Source: an uncultured Demequina sp.
Lineage (GTDB): Bacteria > Actinomycetota > Actinomycetes > Actinomycetales > Demequinaceae
DNA: 24,854 nt
Direction of reading: 5' to 3'
Assembly (NCBI GenBank): GCA_937925595.1
Contig: CALALQ010000024.1
Location: 1 to 24,854, forward strand
A model generated the notes under the pieces. That model did no database searches and was not told the DNA's origin. It saw only the letters and a program-made list of their open reading frames with translations. Positions 1 to 8,346 of the stretch are shown here, in pieces. Position 1 is the stretch's first letter, and the number at the start of each line of letters is the position of its first letter. The translations under genes were made by a program, and so were the position numbers.

Positions 1-1357
1 CCCCGCGATCAAGTACATGCTTGAGCGCCGTCGCGTGCTCGGCGGCTTTGTGCCGGAGCGCCGCTCGACGCACAAGCCGGTGCAGCTGCCTGACGAGAAG
101 GCCTACGAGCTGCTCGCGAAGGGCTCTGGCAAGCAGGAAGTCGCCACCACCATGGCCTTCGTGCGCCTGTTCAAGGACCTCGTCCGCGATCAGAGCTTTG
201 GCCACCGCCTGGTGCCGATCATCCCCGACGAGGCACGCACGTTCGGCCTCGACTCGATCTTCCCGAGCGCCAAGATCTTCAACACTCAGGGACAGAACTA
301 CCTGCCGGTTGACCGCGAGCTCATGCTCTCCTACAAGGAGTCTGAGGCCGGCCAGATCATGCACACCGGCATCAACGAGGCCGGTTCGGCCGCCGCATTC
401 CAGGCCGTTGGCACGTCCTACGCCACGCATGGCGAGGTGCTGGTGCCGTTCTACATCTTCTATTCGATGTTCGGCTTCCAGCGCACCGGCGACCAGTTCT
501 GGGCAGCTGGCGACCAGCTCACGCGCGGCTTCATCATCGGCGCCACGGCCGGTCGCACCACGCTGACCGGTGAGGGACTGCAGCACGCCGACGGCCACTC
601 GCCGCTCATTGCAGGCACCAACACGGCGGTGGTGCAGTACGACCCGGCGTTCGGCTACGAGATCCGCCACATCGTTCGCGACGGACTGCAGCGCATGTAC
701 GGCGACGACGGCCGCGACCCGAACGTCATGTACTACCTCACGGTGTACAACGAGCCGATCGTGCAGCCCGCTGAGCCGGAGGACGTCGACGTCGAAGGCA
801 TCCTCAAGGGGATCTACCGCTACGCCCCCGCTCCCGACGGCGACGGCCCGGAGGCGCAGATCCTCGCCTCTGGCGTGGCGCTGCCGTGGGCCCTCGAGGC
901 ACAGGAGCTGCTTGAGCACCACCACGGCGTGCGCGCCGCGGTGTGGTCGGTGACATCGTGGAACGAACTGCGCCGGGACGCGCTCGAGGCGGAGAAGGAA
1001 GCGTTCCTCAACCCCGAGAACCCTGCGCGCATGCCGTTCGTGACGCAGAAGCTCTCCGGCGCCAAGGGCCCGTTCATCGCCACGAGCGACTACGACCACC
1101 TGGTTCCCGACCAGATTCGCGCATGGGTTCCCGGCGAGTACGCGGTGCTCGGCGCCGACGGCTTCGGCTTCTCGGACACGCGTGCCGCCGCGCGTCGCTT
1201 CTTCCACATCGACGGACCGTCCACTGCGTGCCGCGTGCTCTTCTCGCTCGAGAAGCGCGGCGAGGTGCCTGCGGGCACCACGGCGGCCGCGATCGCGAAG
1301 TATGAGCTCCACGACGTGCGCAAGGGCACCTCTGGCAACGCGGGCGGCGACTCCTAA
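1..1357 (+). CDS. aceE: Pyruvate dehydrogenase E1 component, homodimeric type (3' part)
   Basis: This is the C-terminal half (about 450 residues) of the E1 subunit that decarboxylates pyruvate with thiamine diphosphate and passes the acetyl group to the E2 lipoyl domain, making acetyl-CoA. The reading frame is already open at base 2, so the start lies outside the window; family members are about 900 residues. The motif [12 protein letters not shown] near base 570 is the active-site loop typical of AceE, and the rest matches its middle and C-terminal transketolase-like domains. It ends with TAA at 1355-1357, interlocked with the TAG stop of the convergent gene. Acetyl-CoA from this enzyme is the precursor for the fatty acid genes downstream. 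Confidence 0.96.
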   Translation, partial: PAIKYMLERRRVLGGFVPERRSTHKPVQLPDEKAYELLAKGSGKQEVATTMAFVRLFKDLVRDQSFGHRLVPIIPDEARTFGLDSIFPSAKIFNTQGQNYLPVDRELMLSYKESEAGQIMHTGINEAGSAAAFQAVGTSYATHGEVLVPFYIFYSMFGFQRTGDQFWAAGDQLTRGFIIGATAGRTTLTGEGLQHADGHSPLIAGTNTAVVQYDPAFGYEIRHIVRDGLQRMYGDDGRDPNVMYYLTVYNEPIVQPAEPEDVDVEGILKGIYRYAPAPDGDGPEAQILASGVALPWALEAQELLEHHHGVRAAVWSVTSWNELRRDALEAEKEAFLNPENPARMPFVTQKLSGAKGPFIATSDYDHLVPDQIRAWVPGEYAVLGADGFGFSDTRAAARRFFHIDGPSTACRVLFSLEKRGEVPAGTTAAAIAKYELHDVRKGTSGNAGGDS

Positions 1358-2499
1358 GCCTGGTTGTCGTCGCGAGGGGTCCCGTCTGGGTCCTCCTCAC
1401 TGCCCGACGCTGTCTCACCTTCCGTGGTCGGCAGCACCTCGGTCTCGGTTTCGGGCACGTCCTCACCTTCGCCGAGCGGCAGCGCCTCGGTTTCGGCGAC
1501 CGGCATCTGCTGCGTCTCGGCGACCTCCATCACGCGCGTCTCGGTGACCTGGTCGTGGTGCTCGTGCGTCACGTGCTTGGGCCGATCTGCTCGCGACGAG
1601 TCGTGCCGCTCCCGATCAGCGGACTCCTTGGGCGCGGTCTCCGTGGGCGTGGGCGTGAGCTGTGGCTCCCGCTCCTGTCGTCGCTCTGGTGAGGCCGAAT
1701 GCGGAGGCTCGACAGCGTCGGGCCGGCTCGCGAAGGTCTTGGACTCCTTGACGGAGCGCCCAACGGAACTGGCGATCCACACGATCATGACGACGAGCAG
1801 CGCCCCGGCGACCCACAGCGCGATCAGGAGCCCGGTGGCGAAGGGTCCCTCCGCCTGCACGCGCAGGTATCCGGCCATGTCGCACGTGCCCTCGTCCGCG
1901 TCGATGTAGCCGTAGACGTGGTAGGTGCCGCGCAGCTGCAGTCCCGTCTGCTCCTCGATGCGCTGCAGGTAGTCGGCGACCGTTTCCGTGCTTGACCACT
2001 GGGTGAACTGCTCGGCGTTGGGTCGCGTGGCGGTCCACAGCGGGATGGGAATGCCTCCCACTGTCATGCCCAGGCCGCTGTCCCAGTTGGTGAGCAGCTG
2101 GTCCGTGGTTGCCTCCCAGTCGATCGAATCGGTGGGGGACGTGTCGAGCGGATCAAACGCGCTCGTGTCGGTGGGACTGGCACTGCCAAATGCTGACGTG
2201 GCAGTGAGGCGGCAGCCGTCGCTCAGCGATCCCTTGTTGAGGACGGTCTCCGGTATCCCCGTGAGGGCCACACCGCCGAAGATGCCCGCGATCACCATGA
2301 CCGTGACAAAGCGACGCTTGCCGCGCCGAGTGGTCTGCGTGAGCAGCAGCTCTGTCAGCGCGATGCTCACCGCGAGGACGCCAAAGAGGATGAGTCGATC
2401 GGGAGGCGCGACGCCCAACTGCCACAGCAGCCCAACGATCACGATGCCCAGCAAGAGGCCCAGCAGCAGTCCAAGCAGGGGCTTTGGTCGTGGCTTCAT
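1354..2499 (-). CDS. Four-helix membrane protein with acidic cytoplasmic tail, unknown function
   Basis: I do not recognise a family. With the chosen ATG the protein has 381 residues. Three hydrophobic segments lie near residues 8-30, 35-56 and 65-85. A soluble loop of about 135 residues with two cysteines (about 96 and 206, possibly a disulfide outside the cell) follows, then a fourth segment near 222-244. The last 135 residues are Pro/Glu/Thr-rich and acidic, with degenerate AET and ETE repeats, and look disordered. The start at 2499 is preceded by GGAGG about 4 nt upstream; an in-frame ATG at 2511 has no room for a ribosome site, and longer starts would run into the fasR promoter. It is divergent from fasR and overlaps the aceE stop by 4 nt. 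Confidence 0.8.
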   Translation of the reverse strand: MKPRPKPLLGLLLGLLLGIVIVGLLWQLGVAPPDRLILFGVLAVSIALTELLLTQTTRRGKRRFVTVMVIAGIFGGVALTGIPETVLNKGSLSDGCRLTATSAFGSASPTDTSAFDPLDTSPTDSIDWEATTDQLLTNWDSGLGMTVGGIPIPLWTATRPNAEQFTQWSSTETVADYLQRIEEQTGLQLRGTYHVYGYIDADEGTCDMAGYLRVQAEGPFATGLLIALWVAGALLVVMIVWIASSVGRSVKESKTFASRPDAVEPPHSASPERRQEREPQLTPTPTETAPKESADRERHDSSRADRPKHVTHEHHDQVTETRVMEVAETQQMPVAETEALPLGEGEDVPETETEVLPTTEGETASGSEEDPDGTPRDDNQA

Positions 2500-2560
2500 T
2501 TGCCCTCCCATCCTCCGTTCCACCGTATAACCCGTGCCTCGACACCGCGCGGGCAACCCG

Positions 2561-2566
2561 TATGCT
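2561..2566 (+). promoter_or_regulatory. -10 element of a leaderless fasR promoter
   Basis: TATGCT lies exactly 6 nt before the fasR ATG at 2573, so transcription would begin at or next to the start codon. TCGACA at 2539-2544, with a 16-nt spacer, is a plausible -35. There is no ribosome-binding site before the ATG, which fits a leaderless mRNA. Confidence 0.65.
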
Positions 2567-2572
2567 GGCGCC

Positions 2573-3742
2573 ATGGTCACCGCGGAGATGCGTGCTCAGA
2601 CGCTGCGCAAGCTGAGGGCCGGTTCCGGAAAGCTGACGACGGCGGCGCTTCGCAGCCTCGATGAGAACTATCGCTGGTTCTCGGAGCTACCTGCGCAAGA
2701 GCGCTCCTGGGTGGGCACTGTGGCCCAAGCGGGCATCGACGCGTTCATCGCCTGGTACGAGAACCCTGCGGCCCATACGCGCGGAGCCGCGGAAGTGTTC
2801 GCTGCCGCTCCCCCGGAGCTGACGCGCTCAATCTCGCTGCAGCACACTCTCGCGATTGTGCGCACGGTGGTGAGCATCGTCGAGGAGCAGTCCGACGAAT
2901 TCGCGACGCCTGGCTCTGAGCAGGCGCTTCGCGAGGCGATCCTCAAGTACTCGCGGGAGATTGCGTTCTCTGCCGCCGAGGTCTACGCGCGGGCCGCGGA
3001 GACTCGCGGAGCGTGGGACGCCCGGCTTGAGGCCCTCGTTGTCGACGCGCTGGTGCGTGGCGAGGTCGACGACGATCTCCCCTCGCGCGCCGCGGCCCTT
3101 GGCTGGAAGCCCGGTCCGACGCTCGTGATGGTTGGCAGCACCGACGGGCCGTTGGGTGAGGTCCAGTCCGCAGAGCTGCGGCGGTCGATTCGGCGCGCGG
3201 CGCCTGGAGCGCTCGTGGGCATCCACGGTGAGGATCTGGTGATCATCGCTCGCACGGACGGCTCCGTTCAGGAGCTCTCCAAGCAGCTCCTTCCGAGCTT
3301 TGGCGCCGGTCCCGTCGTGACTGGACCGCCTGCCGTGACGCTGCTCGAGGTGGCGCGCGCGACAAGAGCCGCGCTGGCAGGAGTCACGGCCGCTCCCGCG
3401 TGGGCGCTCGCGCCCCGGCCGGTCTCTGCTGATGATCTGCTGCCGGAGCGAGTCCTCATCGGTGACGCCGCGGCTCGCGACCGGCTCATCGCCGTCGCCT
3501 ACGACCCCATCGCCAAGGCGGGCGGCTCGCTCACGGAGACGGTGGCGACCTATCTGGACTGCGGTCGCTCACTTGAACTCGCCTCGCGGACGATGTTCGT
3601 TCATGCCAACACAGTCCGTTATAGGCTCAAGAAGGTCGCGGAGCTGACCGGCTGGGATGTGCTGTCTACGAGGGATGCGCATGTCCTGGAGACAGCTTTC
3701 GCGCTCGGAAGGCTCCGGGACTCATCCCGCACGTCTTTGTAG
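2573..3742 (+). CDS. fasR: PucR/CdaR-type transcriptional regulator, FasR-like activator of fatty acid synthesis
   Basis: The 389-residue protein ends in a PucR-type helix-turn-helix at about residues 322-362, including MFVHANTVRYRLKK and AELTGWD, the signature of the HTH_30 family. The N-terminal and middle parts resemble the regulatory region of PucR/CdaR proteins. In Streptomyces coelicolor the gene in this position, just before fabD, encodes FasR, which activates the fabD-fabH-acpP-fabF operon; assigning that role here rests on family plus identical gene order. The ATG at 2573 is preferred over an upstream GTG at 2534 because it sits 6 nt after a clear -10. The stop codon lies inside an inverted repeat that may be its own operator. 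Confidence 0.88.
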   Translation: MVTAEMRAQTLRKLRAGSGKLTTAALRSLDENYRWFSELPAQERSWVGTVAQAGIDAFIAWYENPAAHTRGAAEVFAAAPPELTRSISLQHTLAIVRTVVSIVEEQSDEFATPGSEQALREAILKYSREIAFSAAEVYARAAETRGAWDARLEALVVDALVRGEVDDDLPSRAAALGWKPGPTLVMVGSTDGPLGEVQSAELRRSIRRAAPGALVGIHGEDLVIIARTDGSVQELSKQLLPSFGAGPVVTGPPAVTLLEVARATRAALAGVTAAPAWALAPRPVSADDLLPERVLIGDAAARDRLIAVAYDPIAKAGGSLTETVATYLDCGRSLELASRTMFVHANTVRYRLKKVAELTGWDVLSTRDAHVLETAFALGRLRDSSRTSL

Positions 3743-3754
3743 ATAACCTACAAA
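3736..3754. promoter_or_regulatory. Perfect inverted repeat at the fasR/fabD junction, candidate operator
   Basis: TTTGTAG-ATAAC-CTACAAA is a perfect 7-bp inverted repeat with a 5-nt spacer. It is AT-rich in GC-rich surroundings, and its left arm contains the fasR stop codon (3740-3742). It lies about 70-85 nt before fabD. It is not GC-rich enough for a terminator, so a protein-binding site is more likely. FasR is the obvious candidate because its Streptomyces homologue acts on the fabD promoter region. TAACCT (3744-3749) inside it could be a -10. Confidence 0.5.
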
Positions 3755-3821
3755 TCGCGCACGGCACTTCGGTGCGGGTGGAATGCGCCAATCACCACGA
3801 AAGTGAGGCACGCTAGTAACC
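3755..3821 (+). promoter_or_regulatory. fabD upstream region with small hairpin and possible -10
   Basis: GCAC-TTCG-GTGC (3764-3775) can form a 4-bp stem closed by a stable UUCG tetraloop; CGCAC at 3758-3762 could pair with the same right arm instead. CACGCT at 3809-3814 sits 7 nt before the fabD ATG and resembles the -10 hexamers used elsewhere here for leaderless starts. The only purine-rich stretch (AAGTGAGG) is about 14 nt from the ATG, far for a ribosome site. The exact promoter cannot be fixed from sequence. Confidence 0.35.
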
Positions 3822-4742
3822 ATGCTTGCCGTTCTGTGCCCTGGTCAGGGCGCCCAAACTCCGGGCATGTTGGCACCTTGGCTTGAAATCGAGCCGGTCG
3901 CCGCACACCTTGAGAAATTGTCGGAAGCCACCAATGTCGACCTCACGGCGCACGGCACCACCTCTGACGCTGACACGATCCGCGACACCGCGATCGCGCA
4001 GCCGCTGCTCGTCGCCTCTGCCCTGATGAGCGCGCGTGCGCTGCTCGGCGACGCCCTGCCTGAGGGCGCCGTGGTCGCGGGCCACTCCGTTGGTGAGTTC
4101 GGCGCCTCGGCGCTCGCCGGAGTGCTGACCGACGCCCAGGCGCTGTCGCTCGTCACTGCTCGCGGCTCCGCGATGGCCGCCGCAGCTGCGGCCTCGGAGC
4201 CGACATCCATGGCAGCGGTCCTCGGCGGCGAGGCCGAGGCGGTCGACGCCGCCCTCGCTGCGCTCAACCTGACGCCCGCAAACGTCAACGGCGGCGGCCA
4301 GGTCGTCGCCGCCGGCTCCAAGGCCGCCATCCGCGAGCTCGTCGCGAACCCGCCGGAGCGCGCTCGCGTCATCGAGTTGCAGGTGGCGGGCGCCTTCCAC
4401 ACGAGCTATATGGCCCCTGCCGTCGACGCCCTCGCCGAGGCAGCGTCGGGCATCTCCCCCGCCGACCCCACGACCACCCTGCTGTCGAACGCAGACGGCA
4501 AGGCGATCACGAGCGGCGTCGACGCTGTGGCGCGCCTCGTGCGCCAGGTCGCCAACCCCGTGCGTTGGGATCTGTGCATGGAGACGATGCTCGAATTGGG
4601 CGTCACCGGCATCATCGAGGTGGCCCCCGGAGGAGTCCTCACGGGACTTGCCAAGCGCGTTATGAAGGGCGTCCCCTCCGTGGCGCTCAAGACCCCGGAC
4701 GACCTCGACGGCGCCCGCGAACTGCTGAAGGAGCACGCGTGA
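3822..4742 (+). CDS. fabD: Malonyl-CoA:ACP transacylase
   Basis: FabD moves the malonyl group from CoA to acyl carrier protein, supplying the extender unit of type II fatty acid synthesis in the cytosol. The 306-residue length is normal. The N-terminal PGQGAQ motif (7-12) forms part of the oxyanion hole, GHSVGE carries the nucleophile Ser89, TARG gives Arg114 for the malonyl carboxylate, and AFHT gives the catalytic His193. It is the first gene of a fabD-fabH-acpP-fabF operon and overlaps fabH by 4 nt (GTGA), so the two are probably translationally coupled. Control by the adjacent FasR-like protein is inferred from gene order. Confidence 0.96.
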   Translation: MLAVLCPGQGAQTPGMLAPWLEIEPVAAHLEKLSEATNVDLTAHGTTSDADTIRDTAIAQPLLVASALMSARALLGDALPEGAVVAGHSVGEFGASALAGVLTDAQALSLVTARGSAMAAAAAASEPTSMAAVLGGEAEAVDAALAALNLTPANVNGGGQVVAAGSKAAIRELVANPPERARVIELQVAGAFHTSYMAPAVDALAEAASGISPADPTTTLLSNADGKAITSGVDAVARLVRQVANPVRWDLCMETMLELGVTGIIEVAPGGVLTGLAKRVMKGVPSVALKTPDDLDGARELLKEHA

Positions 4743-5740
4743 GCCAGATTTCCATCAAGCGCGGACCCGAGTTCTCTCGCATCCTTGGCCTTGGCGTCGC
4801 GCGCGGAGAGAACCTCGTCACGAACGACGAGATTGCCGGTCCCATTGAGTCCTCCGACGAATGGATCCGCCAGCGCACGGGCATCGTGACTCGCGTTCGC
4901 GCGAACGCAGACACGTCCGTCATCGACCTCGCAGAGCGCGCGTCTCGCGACGCGATCGCCGCGTCGGGCATCGCGGCGGATGAGATCGACACCGTCATCT
5001 TGTCCACCATCACGTTTCCGCACATCACGCCGGGAGGCGCCCCCACCCTCGCCGACCGCCTTGGCGCGTCGCCTGCCGCCGCGTGGGACATCTCGGCAGC
5101 ATGTGCCGGCTACTGCTACGCGATCGGCCAGGCTGACGCCCTGGTGCGCTCCGGCCAGAGCCGCAACGTGCTCGTCGTCGGCGCAGAGAAGATGAGCGAC
5201 TACGTGGACCCCACGGACCGCTCCATCTCCTTCCTGCTCGGTGATGGCGCCGGCGCCGTTGTCATCGGCGCTTCGGACCACGCCGCCATTGGCCCCACGG
5301 TGTGGGGATCCGACGGCTCTGGCGCGGGCCTCATCGGCCAGACCAACTCGTGGCTTGACCTGCGCGAGAACCCCGAGCTGCCCTTCCCCACGCTGCGTCA
5401 GGAGGGCCAGTCGGTGTTCAAGTGGGCGTCGTTCAAGATGGCGCCCGTCGCATCGGCCGCGATCGAGGCCGCCGGGCTCACTCCCGACGACATCCAGGCC
5501 TTCATCCCCCACCAGGCGAACGTGCGCATCGTCGACCAGATGGTGAAGCAGATCGGCCTGCCGGAGACGGTCGCGGTGGCGCGAGACATCGCCGACAGCG
5601 GCAACACGTCCGCCGCGTCGATTCCGCTCGCCACCGAGCGCCTCTACCGTGACGGCGCGGTGAAGAGCGGCGACCTGGCGCTGCAGATCGGCTTCGGCGC
5701 TGGACTCGTCTACGCCGCGCAGGTGATCGAACTCCCGTGA
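4739..5740 (+). CDS. fabH: Beta-ketoacyl-ACP synthase III
   Basis: FabH condenses a short acyl-CoA primer with malonyl-ACP, the committing first condensation of fatty acid synthesis. In actinobacteria it often prefers branched primers, but substrate choice cannot be read here. The protein has 333 residues with the full Cys-His-Asn triad: Cys122 in SAACAGYC, His258 in IPHQAN and Asn289 in SGNTSAAS. The GTG at 4739 is chosen because it overlaps the fabD stop as GTGA and gives the usual family length; the frame is open farther upstream, but that would read through fabD. The next gene, acpP, follows after 83 nt. Confidence 0.96.
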   Translation: MSQISIKRGPEFSRILGLGVARGENLVTNDEIAGPIESSDEWIRQRTGIVTRVRANADTSVIDLAERASRDAIAASGIAADEIDTVILSTITFPHITPGGAPTLADRLGASPAAAWDISAACAGYCYAIGQADALVRSGQSRNVLVVGAEKMSDYVDPTDRSISFLLGDGAGAVVIGASDHAAIGPTVWGSDGSGAGLIGQTNSWLDLRENPELPFPTLRQEGQSVFKWASFKMAPVASAAIEAAGLTPDDIQAFIPHQANVRIVDQMVKQIGLPETVAVARDIADSGNTSAASIPLATERLYRDGAVKSGDLALQIGFGAGLVYAAQVIELP

Positions 5741-5757
5741 TCCAGCCGCTCACGCAC

Positions 5758-5799
5758 TAGATTCGTACACGTTCACAACGAACCCGATGCGTCCGCATC
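5758..5799 (+). promoter_or_regulatory. acpP leader: possible internal promoter and hairpin
   Basis: TAGATT (5758-5763) fits a TAnnnT -10, which would allow acpP and fabF to be transcribed apart from fabD-fabH. GATGCGTCCGCATC (5786-5799) is a perfect palindrome able to form a 5-bp stem with a 4-nt loop, ending 24 nt before acpP. TTCGT (5762-5766) and ACGAA (5778-5782) form another inverted pair. ACP is needed in excess of the enzymes, so extra transcription or an mRNA-stabilising hairpin would make sense, but this is inference. Confidence 0.35.
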
Positions 5800-5823
5800 A
5801 CCCAACCTGAGAAGGAGCACAGC

Positions 5824-6069
5824 ATGGCACTGCCCGAGAACGAGGTCCTCGAAGCCCTCGCCGAGATCGTTGCCGAAGAGACCGGCATCGACGCAGCAGA
5901 GGTTCAGCTTGAGAAGTCGTTCACCGACGACCTCGACATCGACTCGCTGTCCATGATGACGATCGTCACGCTTGCGGAGGAGAAGTTCGACGTCCGCATC
6001 CCCGACGAAGAGGTCAAGAACCTCGTCACCGTTGGTGACGCCGTGAAGTTCATCGCCAACCAGGCGTAA
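5824..6069 (+). CDS. acpP: Acyl carrier protein
   Basis: This small acidic protein (81 residues) carries the growing acyl chain on a 4'-phosphopantetheine arm. The attachment site is Ser41 in DLDIDSLSM, the standard ACP motif. Length and charge are typical. A strong ribosome site (AGAAGGAG, 6 nt before the ATG) fits high expression. It lies between fabH and fabF, which both act on its acyl forms; the downstream gap to fabF is 45 nt. Confidence 0.97.
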   Translation: MALPENEVLEALAEIVAEETGIDAAEVQLEKSFTDDLDIDSLSMMTIVTLAEEKFDVRIPDEEVKNLVTVGDAVKFIANQA

Positions 6070-6114
6070 TTCACTCCCCCGCTGTCCAACCCCCATACAC
6101 CCCGGAGGTTTCCC

Positions 6115-7350
6115 ATGAATGTTGTCGTCACAGGCCTTGGCACCACCAGCCCTATCGGCGGAGACGTCCCCACCACATGGGAAGCCGCGCTCGCTGGAAA
6201 GTCCGGAGTGCGTCGCATCGAGCACGAGTGGGTTGAGCAGTACAACGTGCCGGTGACCATCGCGGGTCAGCTCGCGGTGACGCCGGACCAGGTGCTCTCG
6301 CGTCCCGAGACCAAGCGCATGGACCCCAGCGCGCAGTACGCCCTCGTGGCGACGCGCGAGGCGTGGGCCGACGCTGGCTCGCCTGAGGTCGACCCGTACC
6401 GCCTTGGCGTCGTGGTCTCCTCCGGCATCGGTGGTGTGTGGACCCTGCTCGATGCGTGGGACACGGTTCGTGACCGTGGTGCCGAGCGGGTGCTCCCGCT
6501 CACTGTGCCCATGCTGATGCCGAACTCGCCGGCTGCGTACGTCGAGCTCGAACTTGGCGCCAAGGCGGGCGCGCACGCGGTGGTCTCTGCGTGCGCGTCC
6601 GGCGCCGAGGCGATTGCCGTCGCCTACGACATGATCCAGTCCGGTCGCGCGGACATCGTGGTTGCCGGTGGCACTGAGGCGGCGATTCACGCGCTGCCGA
6701 TCTCCGCCTTCGCGGCGATGAAGACGCTGTCCAAGCGTCTCGATGAGCCGGAGAAGGCTTCGCGCCCCTACGACGTCGATCGCGACGGCTTTGTGCTTGG
6801 CGAGGGCGCCGCCATCGTCGTTCTTGAGTCCGAGCAGTTCGCTAAAGCGCGTGGCGCCCGCATCCGCGCGCGCCTGCTCGGCACCGGTCGCACCGCGGAC
6901 GGCTACCACATCGCCGCCCCCGAGCCCACGGGCGACGGCCAGAAGCGAGCCATGACGGCCGCGGTGGAGCAGGGCGGACTGACGCTTGGCGACCTCAGCC
7001 ACATCAACGCCCACGCGACCTCCACTCCCGTCGGCGACCCGATCGAGGCGCGAGGGATTCGCGACCTGCTTGGCGACCACACGGACAACGTCCTGGTCTC
7101 CGCGACCAAGTCCATGACGGGTCACCTGCTTGGTGGTGCTGGCGCTCTCGAGTCGGTCTTCACGATCAAGGCTCTTGAGGACCGCGTGGCACCTCCCACG
7201 ATCAACGTGGACAACCCGGATCCGGACCTGGCGATCAACCTGGTGCGCAATGCGCCCGCGGCGCTTCCCGCGTCCGGCGACATCGCCGCGATCAATAACT
7301 CGTTCGGCTTTGGCGGCCACAACGTGGCCCTGCTCTTCGCCTCCGCGTAG
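6115..7350 (+). CDS. fabF: Beta-ketoacyl-ACP synthase II
   Basis: FabF performs the repeated condensation of acyl-ACP with malonyl-ACP during chain elongation. The 411-residue protein has the Cys-His-His set: Cys160 in VVSACASG, His300 in INAHATSTP and His337 in KSMTGHLLGG, with Lys332 just before it. The end NNSFGFGGHN is also diagnostic. GGAGG lies 7 nt before the ATG. It closes the fab operon. No reductase or dehydratase genes follow, as is usual for this actinobacterial cluster. A stem-loop is present 11 nt after the stop. Confidence 0.97.
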   Translation: MNVVVTGLGTTSPIGGDVPTTWEAALAGKSGVRRIEHEWVEQYNVPVTIAGQLAVTPDQVLSRPETKRMDPSAQYALVATREAWADAGSPEVDPYRLGVVVSSGIGGVWTLLDAWDTVRDRGAERVLPLTVPMLMPNSPAAYVELELGAKAGAHAVVSACASGAEAIAVAYDMIQSGRADIVVAGGTEAAIHALPISAFAAMKTLSKRLDEPEKASRPYDVDRDGFVLGEGAAIVVLESEQFAKARGARIRARLLGTGRTADGYHIAAPEPTGDGQKRAMTAAVEQGGLTLGDLSHINAHATSTPVGDPIEARGIRDLLGDHTDNVLVSATKSMTGHLLGGAGALESVFTIKALEDRVAPPTINVDNPDPDLAINLVRNAPAALPASGDIAAINNSFGFGGHNVALLFASA

Positions 7351-7360
7351 AGCGGCGTCA

Positions 7361-7376
7361 CCGCGCTACAGCGCGG
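7361..7376. terminator. Stem-loop between convergent fabF and DUF4440-like gene
   Basis: CCGCGC-TACA-GCGCGG gives a perfect 6-bp GC stem with a 4-nt loop. The TAG stop of the convergent minus-strand gene (7366-7368) lies at the loop. There is no T-run on either side, so it may be a weak bidirectional terminator or an mRNA end-stabiliser. Confidence 0.35.
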
Positions 7377-7731
7377 ACGGCGTGCCCTGGTGGTACCTCA
7401 TGAGCCAGCGCGTGCCGTCGGCAACCCACAGCGAACAGCGGTGTGCGGCGCCGTGCAGCGAGTCCACAGGAATGGTCTGGTAGCTGACGAGGGCCACTCC
7501 CTCTGCGATCTCGGCGACGGTGAAGGTCTCTCGCGGGATGTCCACGCGGATCTCCACGTGCGGCATGTCGAGCACCTCGTCGCGAGAGAACAGTCGACCG
7601 GAGCGGCCCACCTCGGTGAAGTCGGGGTGCAGCACCGCATCCATGTACGCGCGGTCAAAACGCGTCTCCGAGCGCCACATCGACTCCTCAAGCGCCTGCA
7701 GCGTGAGCGTCGCGGTCGCGTCGAGGGCCAT
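7366..7731 (-). CDS. NTF2-like / DUF4440 family protein
   Basis: The 121-residue protein has the pattern of the NTF2-like DUF4440 fold: an N-terminal helix (LQALEESMW), then MDAVLHPDFTEVGRSGRLFSRDE, written here as the pieces AVLHPDFTEVG and SRDEVLD, then alternating strands ending in SLWVADGTRWLMRYHQGT. Members are small cone-shaped proteins with varied or unknown activities; no specific substrate can be inferred. The ATG at 7731 overlaps the stop of the upstream DUF3145 gene as TAATG, implying translational coupling. It is convergent with fabF. Confidence 0.8.
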   Translation of the reverse strand: MALDATATLTLQALEESMWRSETRFDRAYMDAVLHPDFTEVGRSGRLFSRDEVLDMPHVEIRVDIPRETFTVAEIAEGVALVSYQTIPVDSLHGAAHRCSLWVADGTRWLMRYHQGTPSAL

Positions 7732-8228
7732 TACCCCACCCTGTGGAGCCAGCGCACGGGCGCGCCATGTCCCGCGTAGCGGAACGGCTCCAGCTCGTCG
7801 TCCCAAGCGGTGCCAAGAGCAAGGTTCATCGCGCGCTGCATCTCGACGAGGGAACCCCCGGCGTCGAGAGCGGCGCGAATGCGGTCCTCTGGCACCACGA
7901 TGTTGCCGTGCACATCAGTCACGGCATGGAAGATACCGAGCGAAGGCGTGTGTGACCAGCGTCCGCCGTCAGCACCAAATGAGGGGTCCTCTGTGACCTC
8001 GTAGCGCACGTGCTCCCAACCGCGCAGTGCGGAGGCAAGCTGCGCCCCAGTGCCCTGGGGTCCCTGCCACGCCACCTCGGCGCGCAGCAGTCCCGTGCCG
8101 GCAGGCTGATCCGTCCAGTCGAAGGAGGCGCGCTTGCCCAGCACGTTGCCCACTGCCCACTCGATGTGGGGGCACATCGCGCGCGTGGCGGAGTGCACGA
8201 AAATGACACCGCGGGTGATGGCTGCCAT
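7731..8228 (-). CDS. DUF3145 family protein
   Basis: The 165-residue protein matches the actinobacterial DUF3145 family, recognised from GVIFVHSATRAMCPHIEWA near the N-terminus, the ratio of Trp/Glu-rich strands (EVAWQG, WEHVRYEVTED) and the C-terminal WDDELEPFRYAG. Its biochemical role is unknown. A homologue sits next to fabF in many actinobacteria, so a link with lipid metabolism is possible but only by position. AAGGAAGG lies about 4 nt before the ATG. It is the first gene of a two-gene minus-strand unit with the DUF4440-like gene. Confidence 0.88.
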   Translation of the reverse strand: MAAITRGVIFVHSATRAMCPHIEWAVGNVLGKRASFDWTDQPAGTGLLRAEVAWQGPQGTGAQLASALRGWEHVRYEVTEDPSFGADGGRWSHTPSLGIFHAVTDVHGNIVVPEDRIRAALDAGGSLVEMQRAMNLALGTAWDDELEPFRYAGHGAPVRWLHRVG

Positions 8229-8283
8229 AACCCTTCCTTCCTCTGAGATGCGTCTTCCCCAACGACCTCGAAGGATGTGCATG

Positions 8284-8346
8284 GCACACGGTGTGCTCCT
8301 ATGGTGCCTCACGCGAGTGCAAAACGGAAGTTCCGCCACGCGTGGC
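8284..8346. promoter_or_regulatory. Three palindromes upstream of nnrE
   Basis: The gap between the divergent DUF3145 gene and nnrE holds GCACAC-G-GTGTGC (8284-8296), CGGAA-G-TTCCG (8325-8335) and the 12-bp GCCACGCGTGGC (8335-8346), the last two sharing one base. TATGGT (8300-8305) is a possible -10 between them. The symmetric sites look like protein operators; no specific regulator is implied. Confidence 0.4.

Noticed and set aside
5773..7320. Long open minus-strand frame opposite acpP and fabF
   Set aside because: It is a shadow of GC-rich coding DNA: His/Arg/Gly-rich translation without any recognisable motif, and it runs across two well-supported genes.
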